Notes: generated from the letters alone by a model not told the origin. A DNA stretch of 38,373 bases from Oscillospiraceae bacterium (GCA_015067795.1 SVLU01000016.1:1-38373); one strand, 5' to 3'; shown: positions 1-8,284, counted from the stretch's first letter. Numbers and translations: made by a program.

Positions 1-398
1 AATACAACCCAGCAGAAGGTTACGTAGTAATCTGGGGCGTAGACGGCATTGACGACGTAGTAGCAACACTCGTATATGACATCAGCGCAAATCCATGGCT
101 TGCAAACGGCGAATATCCAATCGCACTCGAAGTTGTAGACGCAACAGACTTTGACGAATTCGATGTAGACGTACAGGGCATCCCAGGTGCAGTTATCATC
201 GACAACACCTACGCAGCAGGCGATGCAAACCTCGATGGTATCGTATCCAACGCTGACGTAATAAACATTGCTCGTTACCTCGTAAACCTCGTAGAATTCA
301 ACGCAGAACAGTTCGCAGCAGCAGACGTAGACGTTGACGGCGAAGTAGACAACGCAGACCTCATCAAGGTTGCAAGAGCAATCGTTACAGTAGCATAA
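1..398 (+). CDS. GH3-type dockerin enzyme, 3' end only (copy 0 of tandem array)
   Basis: The window opens inside this gene; the first whole codon is at 3 and the TAA stop is at 396-398. About 131 C-terminal residues are visible. They comprise the end of a cohesin-like beta module (YDISANPWLANGEYPIALEV) followed by a type I dockerin with two calcium-binding loops (DANLDGIVSNAD and DVDVDGEVDNAD). The fragment aligns by eye almost residue for residue with the ends of the two complete genes downstream. Nucleotides 3-120 are nearly identical to the matching part of copy 2 (7688 onward) and clearly closer to it than to copy 1. That the missing 5' part encodes a GH3 enzyme is inferred from the paralogues. 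Confidence 0.85.
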   Translation, partial: YNPAEGYVVIWGVDGIDDVVATLVYDISANPWLANGEYPIALEVVDATDFDEFDVDVQGIPGAVIIDNTYAAGDANLDGIVSNADVINIARYLVNLVEFNAEQFAAADVDVDGEVDNADLIKVARAIVTVA

Positions 399-481
399 TT
401 AACTCAAAATTAATCCGAGAGGTTTTAGTGATACCTCTATACTTAAAACTAAGCTATCCTAATAACCTAACCTAAACTAAA

Positions 482-490
482 CTGAATCCC
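482..490 (+). promoter_or_regulatory. 3'-UTR element CTGAATCCC before the copy-0 terminator
   Basis: CTGAATCCC lies about 84 nt after the stop codon and 3 nt before the terminator stem. The same sequence recurs at 4309 and 8138 in the same position relative to a terminator. It is the reverse complement of GGGATTCAG at 684-692 in the next gene's leader. Function is not known to me; see findings. Confidence 0.6.
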
Positions 491-493
491 ATG

Positions 494-525
494 AGAACGC
501 CGACTGAAAAGCCGGCGTTCTTTTT
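494..525 (+). terminator. Rho-independent terminator of copy 0
   Basis: AGAACGCCG (494-502) pairs with CGGCGTTCT (513-521), with the T run starting inside the 3' arm. It closes the copy-0 transcript, so the next gene needs its own promoter. Confidence 0.9.
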
Positions 526-566
526 GCGAAAATCTGATATAAAATTAATTATAAATTAAGCATTAT

Positions 567-593
567 GCATAAAATTAATGCAAGATTTTATGC
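567..593. repeat. Inverted repeat upstream of the copy-1 promoter
   Basis: GCATAAAAT (567-575) and ATTTTATGC (585-593) are perfect inverted arms with a 9-nt spacer. They lie about 50 nt upstream of the TATAAT at 645. It could be a site for a dimeric regulator. No equivalent is visible upstream of copy 2, so a common regulator is not supported. Confidence 0.4.
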
Positions 594-644
594 AAATGGC
601 TGAAATTATCTTTGTATCTTGAATTCCATATTTTGATTTGATAT

Positions 645-650
645 TATAAT
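645..650 (+). promoter_or_regulatory. Candidate -10 box for GH3 copy 1
   Basis: A perfect TATAAT lies 107 nt before the start codon. No good -35 sits at 16-18 nt spacing (TTGAAT at 619 is 20 nt away), so the promoter may be activator-dependent. If used, transcription starts near 657 and the GGGGATTCAG element is inside the leader. Confidence 0.45.
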
Positions 651-682
651 TAAGCCTTAATATCTTATTTTTGCTTAATGTA

Positions 683-692
683 GGGGATTCAG
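683..692 (+). promoter_or_regulatory. 5'-leader element GGGGATTCAG of copy 1
   Basis: GGGGATTCAG starts 74 nt before the ATG of copy 1; copy 2 has it 72 nt before its ATG (4539-4548). Most of the surrounding leader is not conserved between the two genes, so the motif stands out. It can pair with CTGAATCCCC at 4309-4318 in the 3' UTR of the same gene. Confidence 0.6.
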
Positions 693-756
693 GGGCGAAT
701 AACCAAGCAGAAACGGATAAACGGCGAAAACTATTATTTTATAAGGAGTAAGACAC

Positions 757-3700
757 ATGAAGACACGTAAAGTCCTTGCTCTTGTTCTCTCCATTGTTAT
801 GGTGTTCTCCCTTTGCTCCACAGCATTTGCAGCACATCTTACTGATGAAGTAACAGAACTGGAAGCAACAAACAGCGATCTTTCCATGGAACTTGCAACC
901 AACGCTTATGTTCTCTTTGAAAACAACGGCGTACTTCCACTCGATGACGTAGAAGAAAAGACAGTTGCTGTATTCGGTTCCGCATCCGAATTCACAATCA
1001 AGGGCGGCACAGGCTCCGGTGACGTTAACCAGAGATCCCGTGACCACATTGACGAAGCATTCATCGCTGCAGGCTGGGAACTTGCAAACCCAACTTGGAT
1101 GGCTAAGATGGAAGCTCAGAGAATTCCTTCCGGCTGCTTCGGCAACAACCCAAAGAGTGACCTCGAAATCACTGCTGAAGAAATGGCAGAAGCTGTAGCA
1201 AATACAGATCTCGCTGTTTACGCAGTAGCACGTAACGCAGGCGAATTCCAGGATCGTAACGCAAGAGGCGGCGACTACTACCTCTCCGATCTTGAAAGAG
1301 CAAACCTCGAAGCTATCGCAGCTAACTTTGAAGATGTTATCGTTGTTCTCAACACCTGTGTTGTTGACACCGACTTCATCAGAGAAATCGAAAACATCGA
1401 CGCAGTTATCTACATGGGTAACGGCGGTCAGCGCGGTTCCGAAGCTCTCGTTAAGGTTATCGAAGGTGAAGTAACACCATCCGGTAAGCTCACCGACACA
1501 TGGCCACTGAACATCGAAGATTATCCTTCCTATGAAGGCTTCGGTATGAACGACGGCAACCAGAACACAGAATACTACTACGAAGGCATTTACAACGGCT
1601 ATCGTTACTTCGATACATGGGGCATGGACGTTGCTTATGAATTCGGCTTTGGTGGTTCTTACACAGAATTCGACATCGACGTAGTTGACGTAGCAGTTGA
1701 CGGCGAAGAAGTTGAAGTTGTTGTTGACGTAACAAACGTTGGCGGCGAATACTCCGGTAAGGAAGTAGTTCAGGTTTACTTCTCTGCTCCAGACGGCAGA
1801 CTGGAAAAGCCATATCAGGAACTGGCAGCATACGGCAAGACTGATGAACTGGAACCAGGCGAAAAGCAGACACTGACACTTTCCTATGCAACAACAGACA
1901 TGAGCTCCTATGACGAAGAACTGGCAGCATACATCATGGATGCTGGCGAATACATCATTCGTGTAGGTAACAGCTCCAGAAACACAGAAGTTGCAGCAGT
2001 AGCAACACTGGCAGAAATGGCAATCACAGAACAGCTCTCCAACCAGGTAACACTGGAAGACGGTGTTGTTCTTGACGAATGGTCCAAGGCAGGCCAGACT
2101 CCAATTACTTATGATGGCGAAGCAGCAGAAATCGCAGCAGCTCCAGCATTTGAAATCGCAGCAGAAGATCTCCCATACGCAAACAACGCATCTGAATATG
2201 ATGACGAAACAACAACTACATACCTCTTTGCAGATGATGCAGCTACATATGAAGCTCGTGAAAACATTATCCTCCGCACAAAGACAATAGCTGGTAACCT
2301 CGAACACGTTGGTAACCGCGGTGGTTATGCAGAAACAATCTACAACGAAGTAGTAGAAATCGTTCCAGATCTCCCAGAAGGTATCGAAAAGGATACAGCA
2401 AAGCTCACAGACGTATACACCGGCAAGATCACAATGGAACAGTTCGTAGCAGCTATGTCCGACTATGAACTGGCAAGAATCACTGTTGGCGGCGCAGGTA
2501 CACCTACTGTTGGTCCTAACGGCGAACAGGTTGGCGGCTCTGCTGACTCCGTACAGGGTGGCGCAGGCCAGACCACAATGGAACTCCTGAACACAAGACA
2601 CGTTCCATCCATGCCAAACGCTGACGGTCCTGCTGGTATCCGTATTACCCAGAGCTACAGACAGAATGGCGTTCAGTACTATCAGTTCTGTACAGCATTC
2701 CCGGCAGGTACCTGCATGGCTGGTACATGGGATACAGACCTTAACTACCTCATGGGTGAAGCTATCGGTAAGGAAATGATCGAATACGGCGTAACCACAT
2801 GGCTTGCTCCAGCTCTTAACATCCACAGAAACGCACTCTGCGGCAGAAACTTTGAATACTTCTCCGAAGATCCACTGGTATCCGGTATCGTTGCAGCTAA
2901 CCTGACAGCTGGCGTACAGGCAACACCAGGTATCGGCGTAACACTTAAGCACTTCTGGGGCAACTCTCAGGAAACAAACAGAAACGCTGAAAACAACGTT
3001 ATCAGCGAAAGAGCAGCTCGTGAAATCTACCTGAAGGGCTTTGAAATCTGCGTAAAGCTCGCTCAGCCAACATGCATCATGAACTGCTACAACGGCAACA
3101 ACGGTTGGCCAGGCTCTGACGACTTCGACACCAACTGGGATATCACCCGTGGTGAATGGGGCTTCAAGGGCTATGTTATGACCGACTGGGGCGGCGGCCA
3201 GTCCTCTCCACACGTTCAGAAGCACGGCGGTTGTGACATGACAATGCCAGGCTCCGGTGTAAATCAGGTTCTGAATTACGTCGGTATCGCAGCTCCTACC
3301 TTCAGAGCAGACGGCAGCATCCAGTCCGCAGGCTCCTTCGAAGTTAAGGCTGGCGGCTCCGTAGAATACAGAGCAGACGTTGAAAGCTATGATGTACTTG
3401 CAGACAGCGTACATGAAGCAATCGCAGCTGGCCAGGCAAAGTTCTGCCATACTGAAAATGGCGACTATGTAACATGGTACGGCTACCACGTTGGCAGAAT
3501 CGTTCGTGGCGACGTTCAGAAGTCCGCTATCAACATCCTCAACGTAGCAATCCAGTCCAAGGATATGGTAAACCTCGGTGAAGCTGTTGGTGTTGACGTA
3601 GAAATCACTCCATGGACAGAACTCCAGGATGCTCCTATCGTAAATGGCTGGGCACAGTCCGAAAAGAGCGAAGTAGTTAACGTAGGTCTCGCAGCAGGCA

Positions 3701-4245
3701 TCGTAGAAGCTGACTGCGCAGTAGGCGAAGCAGTTGTTGACATCACCTACACAGGCGAAGCAGCTCTTACATCCGTAAGATTCTATGTTGACTCCGAAAT
3801 CGAAATTGCTGACGTTATCGTAGCAGACGGTTATTCCATGGAATACAACGAAGCTGAAGGTTACATCGTAATTTGGGAAGCAGCTGGCGAAGAAATCGAC
3901 GGCGTTCTTGCAACCCTCGTATATGACATCAGCGCAAATCCATGGCTGGCAAATGGCACTTATGCAATCGACCTCGAAGTTGTAGATGCAACTGACACAG
4001 CAGAAGAACACATTGTTGTAAAGGGTGTTGATGGTGCAGTTATCATCAACAACAGCTACGCAGCAGGCGACGCAAACCTCGACGGTATCGTATCCAACGC
4101 TGACGTAATCGCAATCGCACGTTACCTTGTAAACCTCGTAGAATTCAACGCAGAACAGCTCATCGCTGCAGACGTAAATGTTGACGGTGCAGTTGACAAC
4201 GTTGACCTCGTTAAGGTTGCAAGATCTATCGTTGCAGCAGCATAA
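757..4245 (+). CDS. Secreted GH3 beta-glycosidase with cohesin-like and dockerin modules (copy 1)
   Basis: An 1162-aa secreted enzyme. Order of parts: signal peptide (residues 1-26, ending AFAA); GH3 C-terminal-type domain (about 45-300, LFENNGVLPL and GGTGSGDVN); Fn3-like domain (about 303-400); low-complexity linker rich in Ala and Glu; GH3 N-terminal catalytic barrel (about 530-870) with DGPAGIR, GRNFEYFSEDP and KHFWGN, and the likely nucleophile Asp810 in MTDWGG; cohesin-like beta module (about 970-1095); type I dockerin (about 1104-1162, loops DANLDGIVSNAD and DVNVDGAVDNVD). The swapped order of the GH3 halves is known from Ruminococcus albus-type beta-glucosidases. The likely role is hydrolysis of beta-linked oligosaccharides while attached to a scaffoldin; substrate is not deducible. 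AAGGAG at 743 sets the ATG. Codon use resembles rpsB/tsf, suggesting high expression. The acid/base residue was not assigned. Confidence 0.9.
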   Translation: MKTRKVLALVLSIVMVFSLCSTAFAAHLTDEVTELEATNSDLSMELATNAYVLFENNGVLPLDDVEEKTVAVFGSASEFTIKGGTGSGDVNQRSRDHIDEAFIAAGWELANPTWMAKMEAQRIPSGCFGNNPKSDLEITAEEMAEAVANTDLAVYAVARNAGEFQDRNARGGDYYLSDLERANLEAIAANFEDVIVVLNTCVVDTDFIREIENIDAVIYMGNGGQRGSEALVKVIEGEVTPSGKLTDTWPLNIEDYPSYEGFGMNDGNQNTEYYYEGIYNGYRYFDTWGMDVAYEFGFGGSYTEFDIDVVDVAVDGEEVEVVVDVTNVGGEYSGKEVVQVYFSAPDGRLEKPYQELAAYGKTDELEPGEKQTLTLSYATTDMSSYDEELAAYIMDAGEYIIRVGNSSRNTEVAAVATLAEMAITEQLSNQVTLEDGVVLDEWSKAGQTPITYDGEAAEIAAAPAFEIAAEDLPYANNASEYDDETTTTYLFADDAATYEARENIILRTKTIAGNLEHVGNRGGYAETIYNEVVEIVPDLPEGIEKDTAKLTDVYTGKITMEQFVAAMSDYELARITVGGAGTPTVGPNGEQVGGSADSVQGGAGQTTMELLNTRHVPSMPNADGPAGIRITQSYRQNGVQYYQFCTAFPAGTCMAGTWDTDLNYLMGEAIGKEMIEYGVTTWLAPALNIHRNALCGRNFEYFSEDPLVSGIVAANLTAGVQATPGIGVTLKHFWGNSQETNRNAENNVISERAAREIYLKGFEICVKLAQPTCIMNCYNGNNGWPGSDDFDTNWDITRGEWGFKGYVMTDWGGGQSSPHVQKHGGCDMTMPGSGVNQVLNYVGIAAPTFRADGSIQSAGSFEVKAGGSVEYRADVESYDVLADSVHEAIAAGQAKFCHTENGDYVTWYGYHVGRIVRGDVQKSAINILNVAIQSKDMVNLGEAVGVDVEITPWTELQDAPIVNGWAQSEKSEVVNVGLAAGIVEADCAVGEAVVDITYTGEAALTSVRFYVDSEIEIADVIVADGYSMEYNEAEGYIVIWEAAGEEIDGVLATLVYDISANPWLANGTYAIDLEVVDATDTAEEHIVVKGVDGAVIINNSYAAGDANLDGIVSNADVIAIARYLVNLVEFNAEQLIAADVNVDGAVDNVDLVKVARSIVAAA

Positions 4246-4306
4246 TTAAACATTATTTATTAAAAAGCATCAACGAAAAAGCCTCTACTATTTTACTTAG
4301 TTATTT

Positions 4307-4320
4307 AACTGAATCCCCAA
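4307..4320 (+). promoter_or_regulatory. 3'-UTR element AACTGAATCCCCAA of copy 1
   Basis: This 14-mer lies 62 nt past the stop and abuts the terminator. It is the exact reverse complement of TTGGGGATTCAGTT at 4537-4550 in the next gene's leader, and its core also matches the leader element of its own gene at 683-692. Confidence 0.65.
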
Positions 4321-4322
4321 AG

Positions 4323-4354
4323 AACGCCGGCTTAAAAGCCGGCGTTTCTTTTTT
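4323..4354 (+). terminator. Rho-independent terminator of copy 1
   Basis: AACGCCGGC (4323-4331) pairs with GCCGGCGTT (4338-4346), followed by a T-rich tract to 4354. The stem resembles the copy-0 terminator. Confidence 0.9.
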
Positions 4355-4444
4355 AACCTAAATTATAAATTAATAAAATAGTTGGTATAATTGTCAAAAT
4401 GACTAAATAATAATGGTTATTATGTAGAAATTGTTAATTAGCGG

Positions 4445-4473
4445 TTGACTGGCTTTGAAATATTTGTTAAAAT
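4445..4473 (+). promoter_or_regulatory. Sigma-A promoter of GH3 copy 2
   Basis: TTGACT (4445-4450), 17-nt spacer, TAAAAT (4468-4473). The predicted start near 4480 gives a leader of about 130 nt. The leader holds a small hairpin (GTGGG 4486-4490 with CCCAC 4501-4505) and the GGGGATTCAG element. Confidence 0.75.
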
Positions 4474-4536
4474 ACCATAGCTTATGTGGGTGAATGGCTG
4501 CCCACAAAAGTCAAAAGAATTGCTGAATTATTAAAC

Positions 4537-4550
4537 TTGGGGATTCAGTT
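4537..4550 (+). promoter_or_regulatory. 5'-leader element TTGGGGATTCAGTT of copy 2
   Basis: An exact 14-nt reverse complement of 4307-4320. The core GGGGATTCAG can also pair with CTGAATCCCC (8138-8147) at the end of the same mRNA. It ends 60 nt before the start codon. Confidence 0.65.
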
Positions 4551-4610
4551 GTGATAATTTAGTTGAGATTCTTGAAAGCCGTAAGCCAAATATTTTAAAG
4601 GAGTAGATTT

Positions 4611-7600
4611 ATGAAGACTCGTAAAATCCTCGCTCTGGTTCTGTCTCTCGTTATGGTGTTCTCCCTCTGCAGCACTGCTTTTGCAGCACATCTGACAGAC
4701 GAAGTTACTCCACTCGAACAGCAGAACTCAGACCTTTCCATGGAACTCGCAACAAACGCATACGTTCTCTTTGAAAACAACGGCCTTCTTCCTATTGATG
4801 ACGTAGAAGAAAAGGCAATCGCAGTATTCGGCTCCGCAGCTGAATACACAATCAAGGGCGGCACAGGCTCCGGTGACGTTAACCAGAGAGCTCGTGACCA
4901 CATCGACGAAGCTTTCACAGCAGCAGGCTGGGAACTCACAAACCCAACCTGGATCGCAAAGATGGCAAAGCAGAATCCACCATCCGGCTGTTTCGGCAAT
5001 GGTCCTAAGAACGACCTCGTTATCACTGATGCTGAAATGGCAGAAGCAGCAGCAGGCACAGATCTGGCTGTATACGCAATCGCTCGTAACGCAGGTGAAT
5101 TCTCTGACCGTACAGCAACAGGCGGCGACTACTACCTCTCCGATCTGGAAAGAGCAAACCTTGAAGCAGTAGCAGCTAACTTTGAAGATGTTATCGTTGT
5201 TCTCAACACCTGTGTTGTTGACACAAAGTTCATCGATGAAATCGACAACATCGACGCAGTTCTCTATATGGGTAACGGCGGTCAGCGCGGTGCAGAAGCT
5301 CTTGTAAAGGTTCTCACCGGTGAAGTTACACCATCCGGTAAGCTCACAGACACATGGCCAATCAATATCGAAGATTATCCTTCCTACGCAGGCTTCGGTA
5401 ACAACGATGGCAACCAGAACACAGAATGGTACTACGAAGGCATCTACAACGGCTACCGTTACTTCGATACATGGGGTATGGACGTTGCTTATGAATTCGG
5501 CTTCGGTGGTTCCTACACAGAATTCGACATCGACGTAGTTGACGTAGCTATCGATGCAGCAGCTGTTGAAGTAGTAGTTGACGTAACAAACGTAGGCGGC
5601 GAATATTCCGGTAAGGAAGTAGTTCAGGTTTACTTCTCCGCTCCAGACGGCAGACTTGAAAAGCCATATCAGGAACTTGCAGCATACGGCAAGACTGATG
5701 AACTGGAACCAGGTGAAAAGCAGACTCTGACACTCACATTCGCAACAGAAGACATGAGCTCCTATGACGAAGAACTGGCAGCATACATCATGGAAGATGG
5801 TCAGTACATCATCAGAGTAGGTAACTCCTCCAGAAACACAGTAGTTGCAGCAACAGCAACTCTTGACACAGAGCTCGGCTATCAGATCACAGAACAGCTC
5901 TCCAATCAGGTAACACTGGAAGACGGTGTTGTTCTTGACGAATGGTCCAAGGAAGGCCAGACCCCAATCACATACGAAGGCGAAGCAGCAGAAATCGCAG
6001 CAGCTCCAGCATTCGAAATCGCAGCAGAAGATCTCCCATACGCAAACAACGCATCTGAATATGATGACGAAACAACAACCACATATCTCTTTGCAGATGA
6101 TGCAGCTACATATGAAGCTCGTGAAAACATCATCCTCCGCACAAAGAAGGTAGCTGGTATCCTTGCAAACAACAACGGCAGACAGGGCTACGAAGAAACA
6201 ATCTACAACGAAGTAGTAGAAATCGTTCCTGATCTCCCAGCTGGTATCGAAAAGGAAACAGCAAAGCTCACAGACGTTTACACAGGCAAGATCACAATGG
6301 AACAGTTCGTTGCATGTCTCTCTGACTATGAACTGGCAAGAATCACTGAAGGTGGCGCAGGTAACCCAACAGTTGGTCCTAACGGCGAACAGGTTGGTAG
6401 CTCTGCTGACTCCGTAAATGGCGGCGCAGGTCAGACCACAATGGAACTCCTGAACACAAGACACATTCCTTCCATGCCAAACGCTGACGGCCCTGCAGGT
6501 ATCCGTATTACCCAGAGCTACAGACAGAATGGCGTTCAGTACTATCAGTTCTGTACAGCATTCCCAGCAGGTACCTGCATGGCTGGTACTTGGGATACAG
6601 ACCTCAACTACCTCATGGGTGAAGCTATCGGTCTCGAAATGATCGAATACGGTGTAACCACATGGCTCGCACCAGCTCTCAACATCCACAGAAACGCTCT
6701 CTGCGGCAGAAACTTTGAATACTTCTCCGAAGATCCATACGTATCCGGTATCGTTGCAGCTAACCTGACAGCAGGTGTTCAGGCAACACCAGGTATCGGC
6801 GTAACACTTAAGCACTTCTGGGGCAACTCTCAGGAAACAAACAGAAACGCTGAAAACAACGTTATCAGCGAAAGAGCAGCTCGTGAAATCTACCTGAAGG
6901 GCTTCGAAATTGCAACAAAGCTCGCTCAGCCACAGTGCATCATGAACTGCTATAATGAAAACAACGGTTGGCCAGGCTCTGACGACTTCGACACCAACTG
7001 GGATATCACCCGTGGTGAATGGGGCTTCAAGGGCTACATTATGACCGACTGGGGCGGCGGCCAGTCCACTCCTCACGTTCAGAAGCACGGCGGTTGTGAC
7101 ATGACAATGCCAGGCGGCAGTGTTAACGATGTTCTGAATTACATCGGCATCACAGCTCCTACATTCAGAGCAGACGGTTCCATCAACAGAGCTGGTTCCT
7201 TCGAAGTTAAGGCTGGCGGTTCTGTAGAATACAGAGCAGACGTTGAAAGCTATGATGTACTTGCAGACAGCGTACATGAAGCAATCGCAGCTGGCCAGGC
7301 AAAGTTCTGCCATACTGAAAATGGCGACTTTGTAACATGGTACGGCGAACACGTTGGCAGAATCGTTCGCGGCGATGCTCAGAAGTCTGTTATCAACATC
7401 CTCAACGTAGCAATCCAGTCCAAGGATATGGTAAACCTTGGTGAAGCTCTTAACATGGATATCGAAATCACACCATGGTCCGAACTCCACAACGCTCCAA
7501 TGACACAGGGTTGGGCACAGTCCGAAAAGAGCGAAGTTGTTAACGTAGGTCTCGCAGCAGGCATCGTAGAAGCTGACTGCGCAGAAGGCGAAGCAGTTGT

Positions 7601-8096
7601 TGACATCACCTATACAGGCGATGCAGATATCACTTCCGTAAGATTCTACATTGACTCCGCACTTCCAATCGCTGACGTATACTCCGACTATGATATCGAA
7701 TACAACCCAGCAGAAGGCTACGTAGTAGTATGGGGCGTAGACGGCATTGACGACGTAGTAGCAACACTCGTATATGATATCAGCGCAAATCCATGGCTTG
7801 CAAACGGCGAATATCCAATCGACCTCGAAGTAGTAGATGCAACTGACATCGCAGAAGCAAAGCTCGTAGTAAAGGGCGTTGCAGGTGCAGTTATCATCGA
7901 CAATAGCTACGCAGCAGGCGATGCAAACCTTGACGGTCTTGTAACAAACGCTGACGTTATCGCAATCGCAAGATACCTTGTAAACCTCGTAGAATTCAAC
8001 GCAGAACAGCTCCTCGCTGCAGACGTTAATGTTGACGGTGTTGTAGATAACGTTGACCTCATCAAGGTTGCAAGAGCTATCGTTACAGCAGCATAA
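4611..8096 (+). CDS. Secreted GH3 beta-glycosidase with cohesin-like and dockerin modules (copy 2)
   Basis: A 1161-aa paralogue of the preceding gene with the same parts in the same order: signal peptide (1-26), GH3 C-terminal-type domain, Fn3-like domain, Ala/Glu-rich linker, GH3 N-terminal barrel with the likely nucleophile Asp813 in MTDWGG, cohesin-like module, and dockerin (loops DANLDGLVTNAD and DVNVDGVVDNVD). Most residues are identical to copy 1. Differences cluster near residues 100-130, around the Fn3/linker join, where a few residues are added (TLDTELGYQIT), and in the cohesin-like module. The cohesin-like end is closer to copy 0 than to copy 1, as expected from gene conversion or a stepwise duplication. 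AAAGGAG precedes the ATG by 6-8 nt. It has its own promoter and terminator, so the array is not an operon. The substrate is not deducible. Confidence 0.9.
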   Translation: MKTRKILALVLSLVMVFSLCSTAFAAHLTDEVTPLEQQNSDLSMELATNAYVLFENNGLLPIDDVEEKAIAVFGSAAEYTIKGGTGSGDVNQRARDHIDEAFTAAGWELTNPTWIAKMAKQNPPSGCFGNGPKNDLVITDAEMAEAAAGTDLAVYAIARNAGEFSDRTATGGDYYLSDLERANLEAVAANFEDVIVVLNTCVVDTKFIDEIDNIDAVLYMGNGGQRGAEALVKVLTGEVTPSGKLTDTWPINIEDYPSYAGFGNNDGNQNTEWYYEGIYNGYRYFDTWGMDVAYEFGFGGSYTEFDIDVVDVAIDAAAVEVVVDVTNVGGEYSGKEVVQVYFSAPDGRLEKPYQELAAYGKTDELEPGEKQTLTLTFATEDMSSYDEELAAYIMEDGQYIIRVGNSSRNTVVAATATLDTELGYQITEQLSNQVTLEDGVVLDEWSKEGQTPITYEGEAAEIAAAPAFEIAAEDLPYANNASEYDDETTTTYLFADDAATYEARENIILRTKKVAGILANNNGRQGYEETIYNEVVEIVPDLPAGIEKETAKLTDVYTGKITMEQFVACLSDYELARITEGGAGNPTVGPNGEQVGSSADSVNGGAGQTTMELLNTRHIPSMPNADGPAGIRITQSYRQNGVQYYQFCTAFPAGTCMAGTWDTDLNYLMGEAIGLEMIEYGVTTWLAPALNIHRNALCGRNFEYFSEDPYVSGIVAANLTAGVQATPGIGVTLKHFWGNSQETNRNAENNVISERAAREIYLKGFEIATKLAQPQCIMNCYNENNGWPGSDDFDTNWDITRGEWGFKGYIMTDWGGGQSTPHVQKHGGCDMTMPGGSVNDVLNYIGITAPTFRADGSINRAGSFEVKAGGSVEYRADVESYDVLADSVHEAIAAGQAKFCHTENGDFVTWYGEHVGRIVRGDAQKSVINILNVAIQSKDMVNLGEALNMDIEITPWSELHNAPMTQGWAQSEKSEVVNVGLAAGIVEADCAEGEAVVDITYTGDADITSVRFYIDSALPIADVYSDYDIEYNPAEGYVVVWGVDGIDDVVATLVYDISANPWLANGEYPIDLEVVDATDIAEAKLVVKGVAGAVIIDNSYAAGDANLDGLVTNADVIAIARYLVNLVEFNAEQLLAADVNVDGVVDNVDLIKVARAIVTAA

Positions 8097-8137
8097 TTAC
8101 AATTACAGTAAATTTATAATTAACTTAAATTAATGGA

Positions 8138-8147
8138 CTGAATCCCC
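8138..8147 (+). promoter_or_regulatory. 3'-UTR element CTGAATCCCC of copy 2
   Basis: The third copy of the pre-terminator motif, 2 nt before the stem. The terminator that follows has a different stem sequence from the other two, so the motif is conserved independently of the terminator. No GGGGATTCAG follows it upstream of mgtE; its only partner is the leader of its own gene. Confidence 0.6.
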
Positions 8148-8149
8148 AG

Positions 8150-8181
8150 GCACCGGCTGCTGCTGCAGCCGGTGCTTTTTT
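8150..8181 (+). terminator. Rho-independent terminator of copy 2
   Basis: GCACCGGCTGC (8150-8160) and GCAGCCGGTGC (8165-8175) form a perfect 11-bp stem with loop TGCT, followed by T's. Confidence 0.95.
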
Positions 8182-8221
8182 ATACTTATAATTATTTTTT
8201 ATTGTAAAACGATTAAAAATC

Positions 8222-8263
8222 TTGACATATTTTCCTGTTGACATTAAAATAAATATGTATAAT
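8222..8263 (+). promoter_or_regulatory. Probable promoter region of mgtE
   Basis: Two TTGACA hexamers (8222-8227 and 8238-8243) precede TATAAT (8258-8263). The nearer -35 is only 14 nt from this -10, which is short, so the exact promoter is uncertain. Confidence 0.4.
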
Positions 8264-8284
8264 TATTTGCATTTCAGATTTAAA

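Noticed and set aside
739-4011. A 1090-codon open frame antisense to GH3 copy 1
   Set aside because: It follows from the codon choice of the sense gene, which avoids TTA, CTA and TCA. The translation is Cys/Phe/Val-rich, with no ribosome-binding site or family resemblance.
4728-7490. A 920-codon open frame antisense to GH3 copy 2
   Set aside because: Same cause as for copy 1; the predicted sequence simply mirrors the paralogue's shadow frame.
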